This document shows, one piece after another, positions 1-10,977 of a DNA stretch of 64,000 bases. The position numbers and the translations under genes were made by a program. The notes below the pieces were generated by a model. That model searched no databases. It saw only the letters and a program-made list of their open reading frames with translations, and had not been told where the DNA came from. The first letter of the stretch is position 1; each line of letters opens with the position of its first letter. Source of the stretch: RHKX01 sp963745755 (GTDB lineage Bacteria > Actinomycetota > Thermoleophilia > Solirubrobacterales > 70-9); the NCBI GenBank assembly GCA_963745755.1, contig CAVUYP010000002.1, forward strand, positions 124,001 through 188,000. Direction: 5' to 3'.

Positions 1-14
1 CGAACGTCCGTTCG
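1..14. promoter_or_regulatory. LexA (SOS) box upstream of uvrA
   Basis: The first 14 bases are a perfect inverted repeat, CGAAC-N4-GTTCG, the consensus LexA operator of Gram-positive bacteria. It ends 20 bases before the uvrA start and 6 bases before a TAGACT -10-like box, so bound LexA would overlap the promoter. This fits the DNA-damage induction of uvrA known in many bacteria. The site touches the window edge, so anything further upstream is not visible. Confidence 0.8.
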
Positions 15-20
15 TGCGCG

Positions 21-26
21 TAGACT
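21..26 (+). promoter_or_regulatory. -10 box TAGACT of uvrA, predicted leaderless
   Basis: TAGACT lies 7 bases before the GTG at 34 (4 before the GTG at 31). A transcript from here would start at or next to the start codon. No Shine-Dalgarno sequence fits between the box and either GTG. Confidence 0.45.
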
Positions 27-33
27 TCGGGTG

Positions 34-2976
<2,943 letters not shown>

Positions 2977-3073
2977 CCGCGGCGCAGCGCGGCCGATGAA
3001 CGGTCCGTTGCGGGCCCGGCACCGGACATGCGTTTCCGCAGGTCCGTGAGTGCCGGCCGCTGAATGGGTCGGA

Positions 3074-3724
3074 ATGACTACGAAACGAAGCTCGACCGCC
3101 GCCGCCGTCGCGATCGTCGCCTGCGCGATTCTCGCGGCACCCGCCGGCGCCGCCGTCGCCCACACCGTCCAGCCCGGCGAGACCCTGTCGGGGATCGCCG
3201 CCGCGAACGGGATCACGACCGACTCGCTGGCCGCCTGGAACGGGGTCTCCGGCGATTACCTCCTCATCGCCGGCAGGACGATCTCGATTCCGTCCGCGGC
3301 GGAGGCGGGACCGGCCCCGGTGGCGACGGACCCGGTCGTCGCCGCGCCCGCCGCAACGACGACGCCCTCGTGGCTGGGCTCGATCCCGAGCCCCTGGGGC
3401 AGCCTCTACCTCGACGCCGGCGCCGCCGCTGCCTGGAACGCGATGCGGGCCGAGGCGCTGGGGACCTACGGGGTCGATCTCTATCCGGCCGGGCCCCTCT
3501 CCGCCTACCGGACGTCGGTCCAGCAGGGCGAGCTCTACGAGCTCTTCCTGTCCGGAGCGGGAGCGCCTGCGAACCCGCCCGGCGCGTCGTCGCACGAGCT
3601 CGGCGCGTCCGTCGACCTGGCGACTCCGGCGATGCGCGACGTCGTCGATCAGATCGGCTGGCGCTACGGCTGGGGAAGGATCGAGGCGCCCGGCGAGTGG
3701 TGGCACGTCACCTGGTCCGGCTAG
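3074..3724 (+). CDS. Secreted LysM / VanY-type D-Ala-D-Ala carboxypeptidase
   Basis: Predicted cell-wall peptidase of 216 residues. An N-terminal signal peptide (Lys-Arg followed by an Ala/Val-rich helix ending AGAAVA) is followed by one LysM repeat (HTVQPGETLSGIAAANG...), which binds peptidoglycan. After a Pro/Ala/Thr-rich linker comes a C-terminal M15B/VanY peptidase domain. The metal-site motif is visible as SSHELGASVDL and EWWHV (His, Asp, Glu and His in the expected order). The ATG at 3074 is chosen because it begins directly before the signal peptide; an upstream GTG at 3050 would add eight residues without family resemblance. No operon partner: it stands alone after uvrA and converges on the next gene. 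The substrate, muropeptide with a D-Ala-D-Ala end, is inferred from the family. Confidence 0.85.
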   Translation: MTTKRSSTAAAVAIVACAILAAPAGAAVAHTVQPGETLSGIAAANGITTDSLAAWNGVSGDYLLIAGRTISIPSAAEAGPAPVATDPVVAAPAATTTPSWLGSIPSPWGSLYLDAGAAAAWNAMRAEALGTYGVDLYPAGPLSAYRTSVQQGELYELFLSGAGAPANPPGASSHELGASVDLATPAMRDVVDQIGWRYGWGRIEAPGEWWHVTWSG

Positions 3725-3761
3725 GCGGTGGGTCAGCCGACGGCGAACGCGATGGCGGCGC

Positions 3762-4301
3762 TCAAGGTGTGGTCAGGTCGATCGGGTCCGGCGCCTCGCC
3801 GCCGAGCAGCCGCACGACCTCGGCGCTCCACGGGTTCGTCCGCAGCGTCGGGGCGAACAGGGTCAGCGGCTCGGGCTCGTCGGGCACGTGGAGGAGGATC
3901 TTGTCGCGCATGAACGCGCGACCTGCGCGCTCGGCCGACACCTGATCCCGCGGCCATGACTCGGCGGGCTCGACCGCCGTCTCGTCGCGCCGCAGGCCGG
4001 CCGCGTGGACGGCGAGCGCGTGCACCGTGTCGGCGGTGAGGGCGAGCATGATCTTCGGCGAGAGCCCGGCCCTGCGGCTGCGCCGCCGGGCGATCGGCAG
4101 CAGCAGCATGCCGAGGCCGGGGATCGCGGCGATCGCCTCGGTCGGCACCGTGCTGAACTCGCCCGCCGCGAGGACCTCGCCGTCGCCGACGGCAGGACGG
4201 GCCAGCTCGCGGAGCTCGTCGCCGCGCCGTGCGCGATAGCGGCGGGCGATCTCGAGCCGCTCCTCGCCGGTTTGCTCGCCTGCCGCGTCTCCGAATGCCA
4301 C
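3762..4301 (-). CDS. Conserved hypothetical protein, 179 aa
   Basis: Function not recognised. The product begins at a GTG (MAFGDAAGE...) 18 bases from the divergent GTG of the acyltransferase gene. It has a charged N-terminal helix, then a segment ending in IPGLGMLLLPIA followed by RRRSRR, and then SPKIMLALTADTVHALAV, which looks like beta strands. The C-terminal part (LLHVPDEPEPLTLFAP...) is acidic and Pro-rich. No signal peptide or convincing membrane helix is seen. Similar small actinobacterial proteins often have a PH-like fold, but that is only a suggestion. A much longer frame extends upstream on this strand, but it is antisense to the acyltransferase and was cut back to this start. It converges with the VanY-type peptidase. 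Confidence 0.55.
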   Translation of the reverse strand: MAFGDAAGEQTGEERLEIARRYRARRGDELRELARPAVGDGEVLAAGEFSTVPTEAIAAIPGLGMLLLPIARRRSRRAGLSPKIMLALTADTVHALAVHAAGLRRDETAVEPAESWPRDQVSAERAGRAFMRDKILLHVPDEPEPLTLFAPTLRTNPWSAEVVRLLGGEAPDPIDLTTP

Positions 4302-4319
4302 GTCTGGGAAGCTACAGGC

Positions 4320-4937
4320 GTGGCGGCCGAAGACCCCTATGTGACGCCGCAGCGCGGCTGGCGCATCTGGTGGGTGAAACGACGCTGGTACGAGCGGACC
4401 CACCGGTTTCGCAATCGCTGGCGGATCAACCGGCACGCCGCCCGCGGCGGCTTCTTCGTTCGCCACCCGATCGAGGGCGAGGTGCTCGAGGCTCTCGACG
4501 ACGGCCGCCTGACGATCGGCGAGGGAACGCTGCTCGAGCCCGGTTGCTGGATCACGCTCGGGCCGACGGCGCGGATCAAGATCGGCCGGGGCTGCTTCCT
4601 GAACCGCGAGACGATGCTCGCCGCCCAGGACCTGATCGAGATCGGCGACCATGTCATGTTCGCCAACCACTGCTTCGTCGGCGACGCCGACCATCGCTAC
4701 GACGATCCCGAGCTGCCGGTCACCTGGCAGGGGTTCGTATCGCGGGGGCCGGTCCGGATCGGCTCGAACAGCTGGCTCGGCAAGGGCGCGGTCGTCACCG
4801 GCGGCACCACGATCGGCGAGCACGGCGTAATCGGCTCCAACTCGGTCGTCACCCGGGACACGCCGCCGTGGACGATCTCGGCGGGGGCGCCGGCGCGGGT
4901 GATCAGGGAGATCGAGCCCCGCCCGGCTGACGGCTAG
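4320..4937 (+). CDS. Left-handed beta-helix acyltransferase (hexapeptide family)
   Basis: A 205-residue acetyl/acyltransferase of the LacA/WbbJ type. The N-terminal 45 residues are basic (WRIWWVKRRWYERTHRFRNR), probably for membrane contact. Hexapeptide repeats follow: GRLTIGEGTLLEPGCWI, ARIKIGRGCFLNRETMLA, DLIEIGDHVMFANHCFVGD, then VRIGSNSWLGKGAVVTGG and the terminal IGEHGVIGSNSVVTRDTP coil with SAGAPARVI. The catalytic-His candidate is in FANHCFVGDADH. Such enzymes transfer acetyl or other acyl groups to sugars or lipids of the envelope. The GTG at 4320 is the only start fitting the first conserved residues and gives an 18-base divergent spacer. The substrate cannot be told from the sequence. 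Confidence 0.82.
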   Translation: MAAEDPYVTPQRGWRIWWVKRRWYERTHRFRNRWRINRHAARGGFFVRHPIEGEVLEALDDGRLTIGEGTLLEPGCWITLGPTARIKIGRGCFLNRETMLAAQDLIEIGDHVMFANHCFVGDADHRYDDPELPVTWQGFVSRGPVRIGSNSWLGKGAVVTGGTTIGEHGVIGSNSVVTRDTPPWTISAGAPARVIREIEPRPADG

Positions 4938-4940
4938 CCT
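4935..4940 (+). promoter_or_regulatory. -10-like box TAGCCT before the lipoprotein gene
   Basis: TAGCCT starts inside the TAG stop codon of the upstream acyltransferase gene and ends 7 bases before the GTG at 4948, the spacing of a leaderless start. Moderate support only, since no -35 element is obvious. Confidence 0.35.
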
Positions 4941-4947
4941 GTCGGGC

Positions 4948-5451
4948 GTGAAGCTCGGACTGATCGCCCTCGCCCTCGCCGCTGCGTTGCCGGCGCTGCT
5001 CGCGGCCGGCTGCGGCGAGAAGTCGGAGCCGCCGACGACCGGCCCCGTCGTCACCCAGACGACGACCGGGCCGACGACGACGGCGACGACCTCGACCGGC
5101 GGCGGCAACGGCGGCGCGCCGGCGACCGACGAGGAGCTGATCCGGGCGACGATCACCGACTTCCTCGTCAAGCCGAAGGACCCGACCGTCTGCGACGAGC
5201 TGATCACGCCCGCCTTCCTGAAGCGCTCGTACGGCACCCGGGCCGGGTGCGTGGCCGCCCGCAAGCCGAGCGCTCTCGCCAACGGTGTGACGATCCTCGC
5301 CAGGAGGCCGGGCCCGGGCCGCTCGACGATCGTCACCGTGAAGCCGCGGGGCGGCGTATTCGGCGGTCAGACGCTGAAGGTGACGGTTCTCAAGTTCCCG
5401 CGCGGCTGGAAGATCGACAGGATCACCTCGAACGTCCCGGTCGGCCCCTGA
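4948..5451 (+). CDS. Putative secreted lipoprotein, 167 aa
   Basis: Function not recognised. The N-terminus is a lipoprotein signal: a hydrophobic Leu/Ala stretch ending LLAAGC with the lipobox Cys near residue 22. A low-complexity Thr/Gly/Pro linker (about residues 26-58) follows, as in many actinobacterial surface lipoproteins. The remaining about 105 residues form a compact domain (DEELIRATITDFLVKPKDPTVCDELITPAFLKR...), resembling the NTF2/SnoaL-like extracellular domains called lumazine-binding or DUF4878. It contains two Cys that may pair (VCDELI and AGCVAAR). The GTG start is supported by the signal peptide and a -10-like box 7 bases upstream. It converges with the antiporter gene. Confidence 0.7.
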   Translation: MKLGLIALALAAALPALLAAGCGEKSEPPTTGPVVTQTTTGPTTTATTSTGGGNGGAPATDEELIRATITDFLVKPKDPTVCDELITPAFLKRSYGTRAGCVAARKPSALANGVTILARRPGPGRSTIVTVKPRGGVFGGQTLKVTVLKFPRGWKIDRITSNVPVGP

Positions 5452-5462
5452 GCGCAGCTCAG
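5448..5462. terminator. Hairpin in the convergent stop region 5448-5462
   Basis: CTGAGC-GCA-GCTCAG, a perfect 6-bp stem with a 3-base loop. It contains the TGA stop of the lipoprotein gene and the last codons and stop (TCA in this orientation) of the antiporter. It could end transcription from both sides, but there is no T-run. Confidence 0.4.
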
Positions 5463-7211
5463 CCGCCGGCCGTCAGCAGCAGGGTCCGCTCGCCCGGCTC
5501 CGGCCCTCGCTTCGCTCCGGCGGCGACCACCGCCAGGTCGCCCCGCCGGTCGATCCTGAACAGCGGGATCTCGCCACCGGACCCGGGCGCCGGCGCCGGG
5601 GCCTCGACCAGCTCGGCGCCGCGCTCGAAGCGACGCTCGAGCTCGTCGTAGTTGAGCGACTCGTCGAAGAGGATCCCGCCCTCCGCGTAACCGGGCTCGA
5701 AGTCGATCTCGCCGCCGCGCGGCGGCAGTCGGAAGACTCGGTCGGAGCCGAGCTCCTGGCGCAGCTGCGCGGCGGCGAGGGCGTTGAAGTCGTCGCTGCC
5801 GGTCAGCAGCAGGACTGTCTCGACGTCCTCGAGCTCCTCCTCGAAGTCGGCTTCGGCGAGGTCCGTCTCGACGACCTCGATGCCGGCCGCCGCGGCGGCG
5901 GCGCGCTCGCCGTCGTCGCCGGTGAGGATCCGCGCGTCCATTCCCGCCGCGTCGAGGAAGGAGGCAAGCCGCCGCGACCAGCTCTGGCCGCCGACGATCA
6001 GCACGACCGGCTCGCCCCTGCCGGCGACGCCGAGCAGCCGGCTGACCGGCCCGGCGGTGAGTCCGTAGAGGAGGACGGTGCCGAAGATCGCCACGAAGGC
6101 GATCGGGAGGATGCGGCCGGCGCCGTCGACGTTCGCCTGGGTGAGCTCGAGTCCGAAGGCCGACGCCGTCGCCGCGGCGACGATCCCGCGTGGCGCCATC
6201 CAGGCGATGAAGGCGCGCTGCCGCCAATCGAGCGCCGAGCGGAGCGTCGAGAGGAGAACCGCGACCGGGCGGATGATCAGGACCATCACCGCGATCAGGA
6301 TCAGCCCCTCGGGCAGCACCGCGCCGACCTGGGAGGGCTCGACCGACGCCGAGATGAGGACGAAGAGGATCCCGATCAGCAGGCTGACGAGGGTTCCGTG
6401 GAACTCGAGGATCCTGCCGACGTCGAGGCGATCCTGGTTCGCGAGCGCCGCCCCCATCACGGTCGCCGCGACGAAGCCCGAATCCTCGCGAAGCAGGTCG
6501 GCCGCGACCACGGCGGCGACCACCAGCATCAGCGCCGCCGGTGCCAGGTTCCTCGGGGTCGCGCGCTGCAGGTGGCCGAGGATCGCCGACATCGACGCGG
6601 CGCCGGCGAGGCCGACCGCGGCGCCGACCGCGAGACTGGAGATCAGCTCGCCGGGGTGGTAGCCGGAGGTCCCGCTCCCCTGGGCGCTGACGACGCTGAA
6701 GATGAGGACCCCGAGCAGGGCGCCGATCGGATCGATCAACACGCCCTCCCACTTCAGCGTCGATCGCACCTGCTCGGCGGGCCGGACGAAGTCGAGCAGC
6801 GGCAGGACGACAGTCGGCCCCGAGACGACGAGGATCGCGCCCAGCACCGCCGCGACGCCGAGGTCGAGGTCGAATACCACCCGGACCACGGCGGTGACGG
6901 CGATCGCGGTGACCAACGGTTCCCAGCGAGACGAGGCGGACGACGACCGAACGGAGCTCGGTCAGGTCCCGCAGGCGCAGGCGCAGGCCGGCTTCGAAGA
7001 GGATCACCCCGACGCCGAGCGAGACCATCGGCTGAAAGCTGTCGCCGAACAGGTTCTCGGGGTTGATGTCGGCGGTGATCGCCCCGGCGGCGAAGCCGAC
7101 CGGCAGGAGCAGGACGATCGCCGGCATCCGCAGTCTCTCCGCGAGCAGGCGGGTGCCGACGGCGAGGACGACCGCCAGCCCGAGGCCGATCAGGATCGAG
7201 TTCGTGGAGAT
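5459..7211 (-). CDS. CPA1-type Na+(K+)/H+ antiporter with C-terminal TrkA-N domain (one frame break)
   Basis: Membrane monovalent cation/proton antiporter, PF00999-like. Motifs include LGVGVILFEAGLRL, SGPTVVLPLL, the LKWEGVLIDPIGALLGV region with the transport-site acids, and IAWMAPRGIVAAATASAFG. After about 390 residues a Rossmann TrkA-N domain begins (VVLIVGGQSWSRRLASFLDAAG) and regulates by nucleotide binding in related proteins. The frame breaks near 6917: dropping one base joins SLGT to LVTAIAVTAVV. The start is uncertain. The first ATG is at 7127, but the same frame stays open upstream with a good first membrane helix (ILIGLGLAVVLAVGTRLLAERLR), reaching an ATC at 7211 with no ATG, GTG or TTG. 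A further sequence error near the start is possible. A 16-bp GC palindrome lies at 7224-7239. Confidence 0.85.
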
Positions 7212-7320
7212 GCCGGGATCCTCCCGCCGGGCCCGGCGGCAAGCGCCGAATCGGGCGCGGGTCGGTTCAACGGCGCATTGCGCAGGTCAGGCGATCCGCG
7301 TCCGCCGCCGGCGTCGCGCC

Positions 7321-8241
7321 CTACCAGTCCCAGGGGCTCGTGCCGGCGAGCGTGTCCTGCTCCAGGTAGCGGTTCAGGGCGGCGAGCTCGTCGGGGTCGA
7401 TCGAGTAGGTGTGGGAGTCCTCCGGGAAGCGGCGGTGGCGGACGTCGGCGACGTAGCCGGCGACGCCGTCGACCATCGCGCCGTGGACGTCGGCGTAGCG
7501 CTTGACGAACCGCGCCGTGTGGCCTGTGTGGATGCCGAGCAGGTCGTGGAAGACGAGCACCTGACCGTCGGTCGCGCCGCCGGCGCCGATGCCGATGACG
7601 GGGACGTCCATGCGCGGCATGATCGCCGCGGTGACCGCCGCCGGCACGGCCTCGAAAACGACCGCGAAACAGCCGACCGCCTGCAGCGAGAAGGCGTCCT
7701 CGGCGATCTGTGCCGCGCGCTCGCCGGTCCGCCCCTGCGCCTTGTAGCCGCCGAGCGCCGTCGCTGTCTGCGGCGTCAGCCCGACATGGCCCATGACCGG
7801 GATACCGGCTCGGACGATGGCCCGCGCCCTGTCGACCGAGGCGCCGCCGCGCTCGAGCTTGACGGCGTCACAGCCCGCCTCCTTGATGAACCGCTGGGCG
7901 TTCGCGATCGCCTGCTCGTTCGAGTTCTCGTAGGAGCCGAACGGCATGTCGCCGACCAGGAGCGCGGTATTCAGCCCGCGTCGCACGGCGGCGGCGAGCA
8001 TCAGCATCTCCTCCATGCCGATCGGAACCGTCGAGTCGTGGCCGAGGACCGTCATCGCTCCGGAGTCGCCGACGAGGACGATGTCGACGCCGGCCTCCTC
8101 CGCGACCTGCGCGGAGGGGTAGTCGTAGGCGGTGACCATCGCGATCGGCTCGCCGAGCTCCCTCATCTCGGTCAGCCGTGGGATCGAGACCTTCGGCCGC
8201 TCGTCCGGCGGCGTGTTCGGTACTCGCGGGGCGGTGCTCAT
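7321..8241 (-). CDS. panB: 3-methyl-2-oxobutanoate hydroxymethyltransferase
   Basis: First committed step of pantothenate synthesis: adds a hydroxymethyl group from 5,10-methylene-tetrahydrofolate to alpha-ketoisovalerate, giving ketopantoate. Family hallmarks are VTAYDYPSAQVAEEAGVDIVLVGDS, TVPIGMEEMLMLAAAVRRG, VGDMPFGSY, the KLERGG segment, VMGHVGLTPQT and IGIGAGGATDGQVLVFHDLLG. At 306 residues it is somewhat longer than the usual 260-280, with an extra N-terminal segment (about 30 residues) and a C-terminal tail. It is the last gene of the pan operon; its ATG overlaps the end of panC by 4 bases (ATGA), suggesting translational coupling. Confidence 0.95.
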   Translation of the reverse strand: MSTAPRVPNTPPDERPKVSIPRLTEMRELGEPIAMVTAYDYPSAQVAEEAGVDIVLVGDSGAMTVLGHDSTVPIGMEEMLMLAAAVRRGLNTALLVGDMPFGSYENSNEQAIANAQRFIKEAGCDAVKLERGGASVDRARAIVRAGIPVMGHVGLTPQTATALGGYKAQGRTGERAAQIAEDAFSLQAVGCFAVVFEAVPAAVTAAIMPRMDVPVIGIGAGGATDGQVLVFHDLLGIHTGHTARFVKRYADVHGAMVDGVAGYVADVRHRRFPEDSHTYSIDPDELAALNRYLEQDTLAGTSPWDW

Positions 8242-9125
8242 CTCGGTTCCTGCCTCTCGGGGTCGGGTGTCGTCGCCGGTTCGACGACGATGTTGTCGAT
8301 CAGTCTCGCGTCCCCGACCTGCGCCGCCACGGCGATCAGGACGGGGCGTCCGTTGAAGCTTTCGATCGGGCTCAGGTCAGCGGCGTCGCGGGCCTCGAGG
8401 TACTCGGTCTCGACGCCGGCGCCGGCCAGCTCCCCGCGGGCGGCCGCGAGGGCGTCGTCGACCGCGGCGCCGGAGCGGGCGGCGGCGGCGGCGGCGAGCA
8501 GCGCCCGGTGCAAAGCCGGCGCCCGATCGCGGTCGCCGGCAGCCAGATAGGCGTTGCGGGAGGACATCGCCAGGCCGTCGGGCTCGCGTACCGTCGGCCG
8601 GACCTCGACCCGGACCGGGAAGTCGAGGTCGGCGACCATGCGCCGCACCACGACCGCCTGCTGAGCGTCCTTCTGCCCGAAGTAGGCGACGTCGGGCCCG
8701 ACCGTGTTGAGCAGCTTCGCGACGATCGTGGTGACGCCGCGGAAGTGCTCCGGGCCGCGAATGTCGACGTCGCCGCAGAGCACCTCGGTGAGACCGCCGA
8801 CCTCGACGGTCGTAGCGAATCCGGGCGGGTAGACGTCGGCGACCGCCGGCGCGTAGATCAGGTCGACGCCGGCCGCGGCGGCGCGGGCGGCGTCGCGGGC
8901 GCGATCGCGCGGATAGCGCTCGAGGTCCTCGTCGGCGCCGAACTGGGTGGGGTTGACGAACAGGCTCATGACGACGACGCCGCATTCCTCGCGGGCTGCT
9001 GCCAGCAGCGACAGGTGGCCCTCGTGGAGCGATCCCATCGTCGGCACCAGGCCGATCGTCAGCCCCGCGCGGCGCGAAGCGCCGAGGGCCGCCCGCACTT
9101 CGTCGCTCGTCTCGACGATCTTCAT
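8238..9125 (-). CDS. panC: Pantothenate synthetase
   Basis: ATP-dependent ligase joining pantoate and beta-alanine. The nucleotidyltransferase signature GLVPTMGSLHEGHLSLL is followed by VVMSLFVNPTQFGADEDLERYPRD, the GPEHFRGVTTIVAKLLNTVGPDVAYFGQKDAQQ block and the SSRNAYL motif near residue 190. A C-terminal dimerisation domain carries FNGRPVLIAVAAQVGDARLIDNI. The length of 295 residues is normal. Its start overlaps the end of the DUF2520 gene by 4 bases and its end overlaps panB by 4, so the three form one operon. A panD (aspartate decarboxylase) is not present in this window. Confidence 0.95.
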   Translation of the reverse strand: MKIVETSDEVRAALGASRRAGLTIGLVPTMGSLHEGHLSLLAAAREECGVVVMSLFVNPTQFGADEDLERYPRDRARDAARAAAAGVDLIYAPAVADVYPPGFATTVEVGGLTEVLCGDVDIRGPEHFRGVTTIVAKLLNTVGPDVAYFGQKDAQQAVVVRRMVADLDFPVRVEVRPTVREPDGLAMSSRNAYLAAGDRDRAPALHRALLAAAAAARSGAAVDDALAAARGELAGAGVETEYLEARDAADLSPIESFNGRPVLIAVAAQVGDARLIDNIVVEPATTPDPERQEPR

Positions 9126-9871
9126 CGCCGCTCTCCGGTCACGGCGATCTCGCGGGTTCGCTCGGCCATCGCCCGGTAAAGCGGCGCCAGCTGCGGGGCC
9201 GCCTCGTCGATCGCCTCGAGGTGCCGCGCGACCGTCGCCTCGTCGCCGCGAGCGATCGGTCCGGTCAGCGCCGCCGGACCGCGCTCGGCCCAGTTGGCGG
9301 CGGTGCGGAGGACGAGCGGCGCCAGCAGTTCGCGGCCGCTGTCGATCCCGGCGGCGGCGAGCAACTCCTCGGCGCTCGCCTCGAGGGCGACCAGGAAGTT
9401 CGATGCCATCGCAGCGGCGGCGTGATAGGCGGCCCGCGAACCCTCACCGACCTCGAACGGCGCCATCTGACAGCGCTCGGCGATCGCCCGGGCGAGGTCC
9501 GCCGCCACCCGGTCGGAGCCGGCGACCGCCGCCGCCGCACCGGTCAGGTCGGCGTCGGCGCAGGGAACGGTCTGGAGCGGATGCAACGAGAACGTTGCGG
9601 CGCCGCGATCGGCAGCGGCGGCGAGCGCCGCCAGCGGCGTCGCGCCGCTCGTGTGGCCGATGAAGCGGAGCCCCGGCGCAGCGGCGACCACCCGCGAGCA
9701 GGCGGCGACGATGTCGGCGTCGGGCACGCAGAGCAGCACCACCTCAGCCTCGGCGCAGGCGGCCTCGACCTCGTCGCGGCCGGCGATCGTCGTCGCGACG
9801 CCGGCGGCGGCGAGGGCGCGGGAGATGCTGCCGCCCACGCGGCCGCGACCGACCAGCGTGATCGGCGACAT
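9122..9871 (-). CDS. Rossmann-fold + DUF2520 protein, candidate ketopantoate reductase of the pan operon
   Basis: NAD(P)-binding protein of about 249 residues. The N-terminus has ITLVGRGRVGGSISRALAAAG, a GxGxxG-like loop (here GRGRVG), then VVLLCVPDADIVAACSRV and the TSGAT...SLHPLQTVP segment typical of the DUF2520 family. The C-terminal helical domain contains AAYHAAAAMASNFLVALEASAEELL. It is the first gene of an overlapping operon with panC and panB, which makes NADPH reduction of ketopantoate to pantoate the obvious role, because no classical panE is present here. That role is inferred from context. The ATG at 9871 is preferred since the Rossmann strand begins at once; the ATG at 9901 would add ten residues. 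Confidence 0.8.
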   Translation of the reverse strand: MSPITLVGRGRVGGSISRALAAAGVATTIAGRDEVEAACAEAEVVLLCVPDADIVAACSRVVAAAPGLRFIGHTSGATPLAALAAAADRGAATFSLHPLQTVPCADADLTGAAAAVAGSDRVAADLARAIAERCQMAPFEVGEGSRAAYHAAAAMASNFLVALEASAEELLAAAGIDSGRELLAPLVLRTAANWAERGPAALTGPIARGDEATVARHLEAIDEAAPQLAPLYRAMAERTREIAVTGERR

Positions 9872-10046
9872 CGGGGTGGTGTGCGCGCGGAAGGGCTGCA
9901 TCCGTTCCAGTTCTCGCGGAGATACCAGACGGTCGTTGTCGGATTCGAGACGGGGCCGTTGTCGCGGTCCGCCTCCCTCGGCGGGATGGCGGCCAAAGGC
10001 CTGACGGAATGATACCTGTGGGCATGGCCCGATCCGCGTCCCCGAC

Positions 10047-10052
10047 TACGAT
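10047..10052 (+). promoter_or_regulatory. -10-like box TACGAT before the FmdB gene
   Basis: TACGAT ends 8 bases before the ATG at 10061, with no Shine-Dalgarno between, so a leaderless transcript for the FmdB-UDG-tsaE-tsaB genes is plausible. The 130 bases upstream back to the divergent pan operon hold no other feature that I can see. Confidence 0.4.
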
Positions 10053-10060
10053 CAGCAGCG

Positions 10061-10321
10061 ATGCCGATCTACGAGTTCGAGTGCGGCGAATGCGGCGAGC
10101 GCTTCGAGGAGATGGTGCCGGTCGGGACCGATCGGGCCCACTGCCCGGCCTGTGGCGCCGCCGGAGCGCAGCGGCGGTTCTCGACGTTCGGACTGAGCAG
10201 GCAGCCGACGGCCACGCAGAAGCGGCGGATGGAGGAGCGGCGGGGCACCGACCGGGGCGGAGCCCGGGAGCGGTTCGAGCGCAGCCTCGCCAAGCAGCGG
10301 CAGCGCAAGCCCGGATCGTGA
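10061..10321 (+). CDS. FmdB-family zinc-ribbon protein
   Basis: Small 86-residue protein with the FmdB/CxxC_CXXC_SSSS pattern: MPIYEFECGECGERFEEMV opens the ribbon and AHCPACGA closes it, giving two CxxC pairs that bind zinc. The C-terminal half is basic and unstructured (TQKRRMEERRGTDRGGARERFERS). Members are annotated as putative regulators, but none has a firmly known function. Its stop overlaps the GTG of the next gene (GTGA), so it is probably co-translated with the uracil-DNA glycosylase. Confidence 0.85.
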   Translation: MPIYEFECGECGERFEEMVPVGTDRAHCPACGAAGAQRRFSTFGLSRQPTATQKRRMEERRGTDRGGARERFERSLAKQRQRKPGS

Positions 10322-10977
10322 GCGGGGCCGCGGAACGGCGCGAGGCGCTCGTCGAGGTCTACCGGGAGGCTTCCGGCTGCACGCTCTGCCCGCTCGCCCG
10401 GACCCGGACGAAGGTCGTCTTCGGCGCCGGCGACGCCGACGCCGACCTGATGTTCATCGGCGAGGCTCCCGGGGCCGAGGAGGATCGCCGCGGTCTGCCG
10501 TTCGTCGGCCGCGCCGGCGGTCTGCTCAACGAGTTGCTCGGCGAGATCGACCTCGATCGCGAATCCGTCTTCATCGCCAACACGCTGATGTGCCGGCCGC
10601 CCGGCAACCGCGACCCGCAGCCGGTCGAGCTCGATTCCTGCCGCCCCTACCTGCTCGAGAAGGTGCGGCTGATCGAGCCGAAGGTGATCGTCACGCTCGG
10701 CAATTTCGCCACGAAGCTGATCACCGGCGACCAGACCGGGATCACGAAGGTCCGGGGACGGCCGCAGATCCACCGGCTCGGCGAGCGGACGGTGCGGGTG
10801 TTCCCGATCCTCCACCCGGCGGCGGCGCTGCGGACCCCGAGGCTGCGGGAGACGATGAGCGAGGACTTCGCGGCGCTCGGCCGGCTGCTCGCCGAGCCGG
10901 CGCCGGCGCAGGAGCCGGATCCCGCCGACCCGATCGCCCCGGCCGGCGACGATCAGCTCGACATCTTCGCCCCGTAG
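10318..10977 (+). CDS. Family 4 uracil-DNA glycosylase (Fe-S type)
   Basis: Removes uracil from DNA to begin base excision repair. The N-terminal C21TLC24 and the later MCRPPGNRDPQPVELDSC provide the four cysteines of a [4Fe-4S] cluster. Catalytic motif 1 is FIGEAPGAEEDRRGLPFVGRAGGLL. Motif 2 appears as FPILHPAAALR with the conserved His. At 219 residues it has the usual length. The start is a GTG overlapping the FmdB stop. The C-terminus (AEPAPAQEPDPADPIAPAG...) is a low-complexity tail ending DDQLDIFAP. It is followed with a one-base overlap by tsaE, so the genes are probably co-transcribed. Confidence 0.92.
   Translation: MSGAAERREALVEVYREASGCTLCPLARTRTKVVFGAGDADADLMFIGEAPGAEEDRRGLPFVGRAGGLLNELLGEIDLDRESVFIANTLMCRPPGNRDPQPVELDSCRPYLLEKVRLIEPKVIVTLGNFATKLITGDQTGITKVRGRPQIHRLGERTVRVFPILHPAAALRTPRLRETMSEDFAALGRLLAEPAPAQEPDPADPIAPAGDDQLDIFAP

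Noticed and set aside
3762..5336. 524-codon minus-strand frame over the acyltransferase
   Set aside because: Only its last 179 codons, downstream of the GTG at 4301, look like a protein; the rest is antisense to the hexapeptide acyltransferase and the lipoprotein gene.
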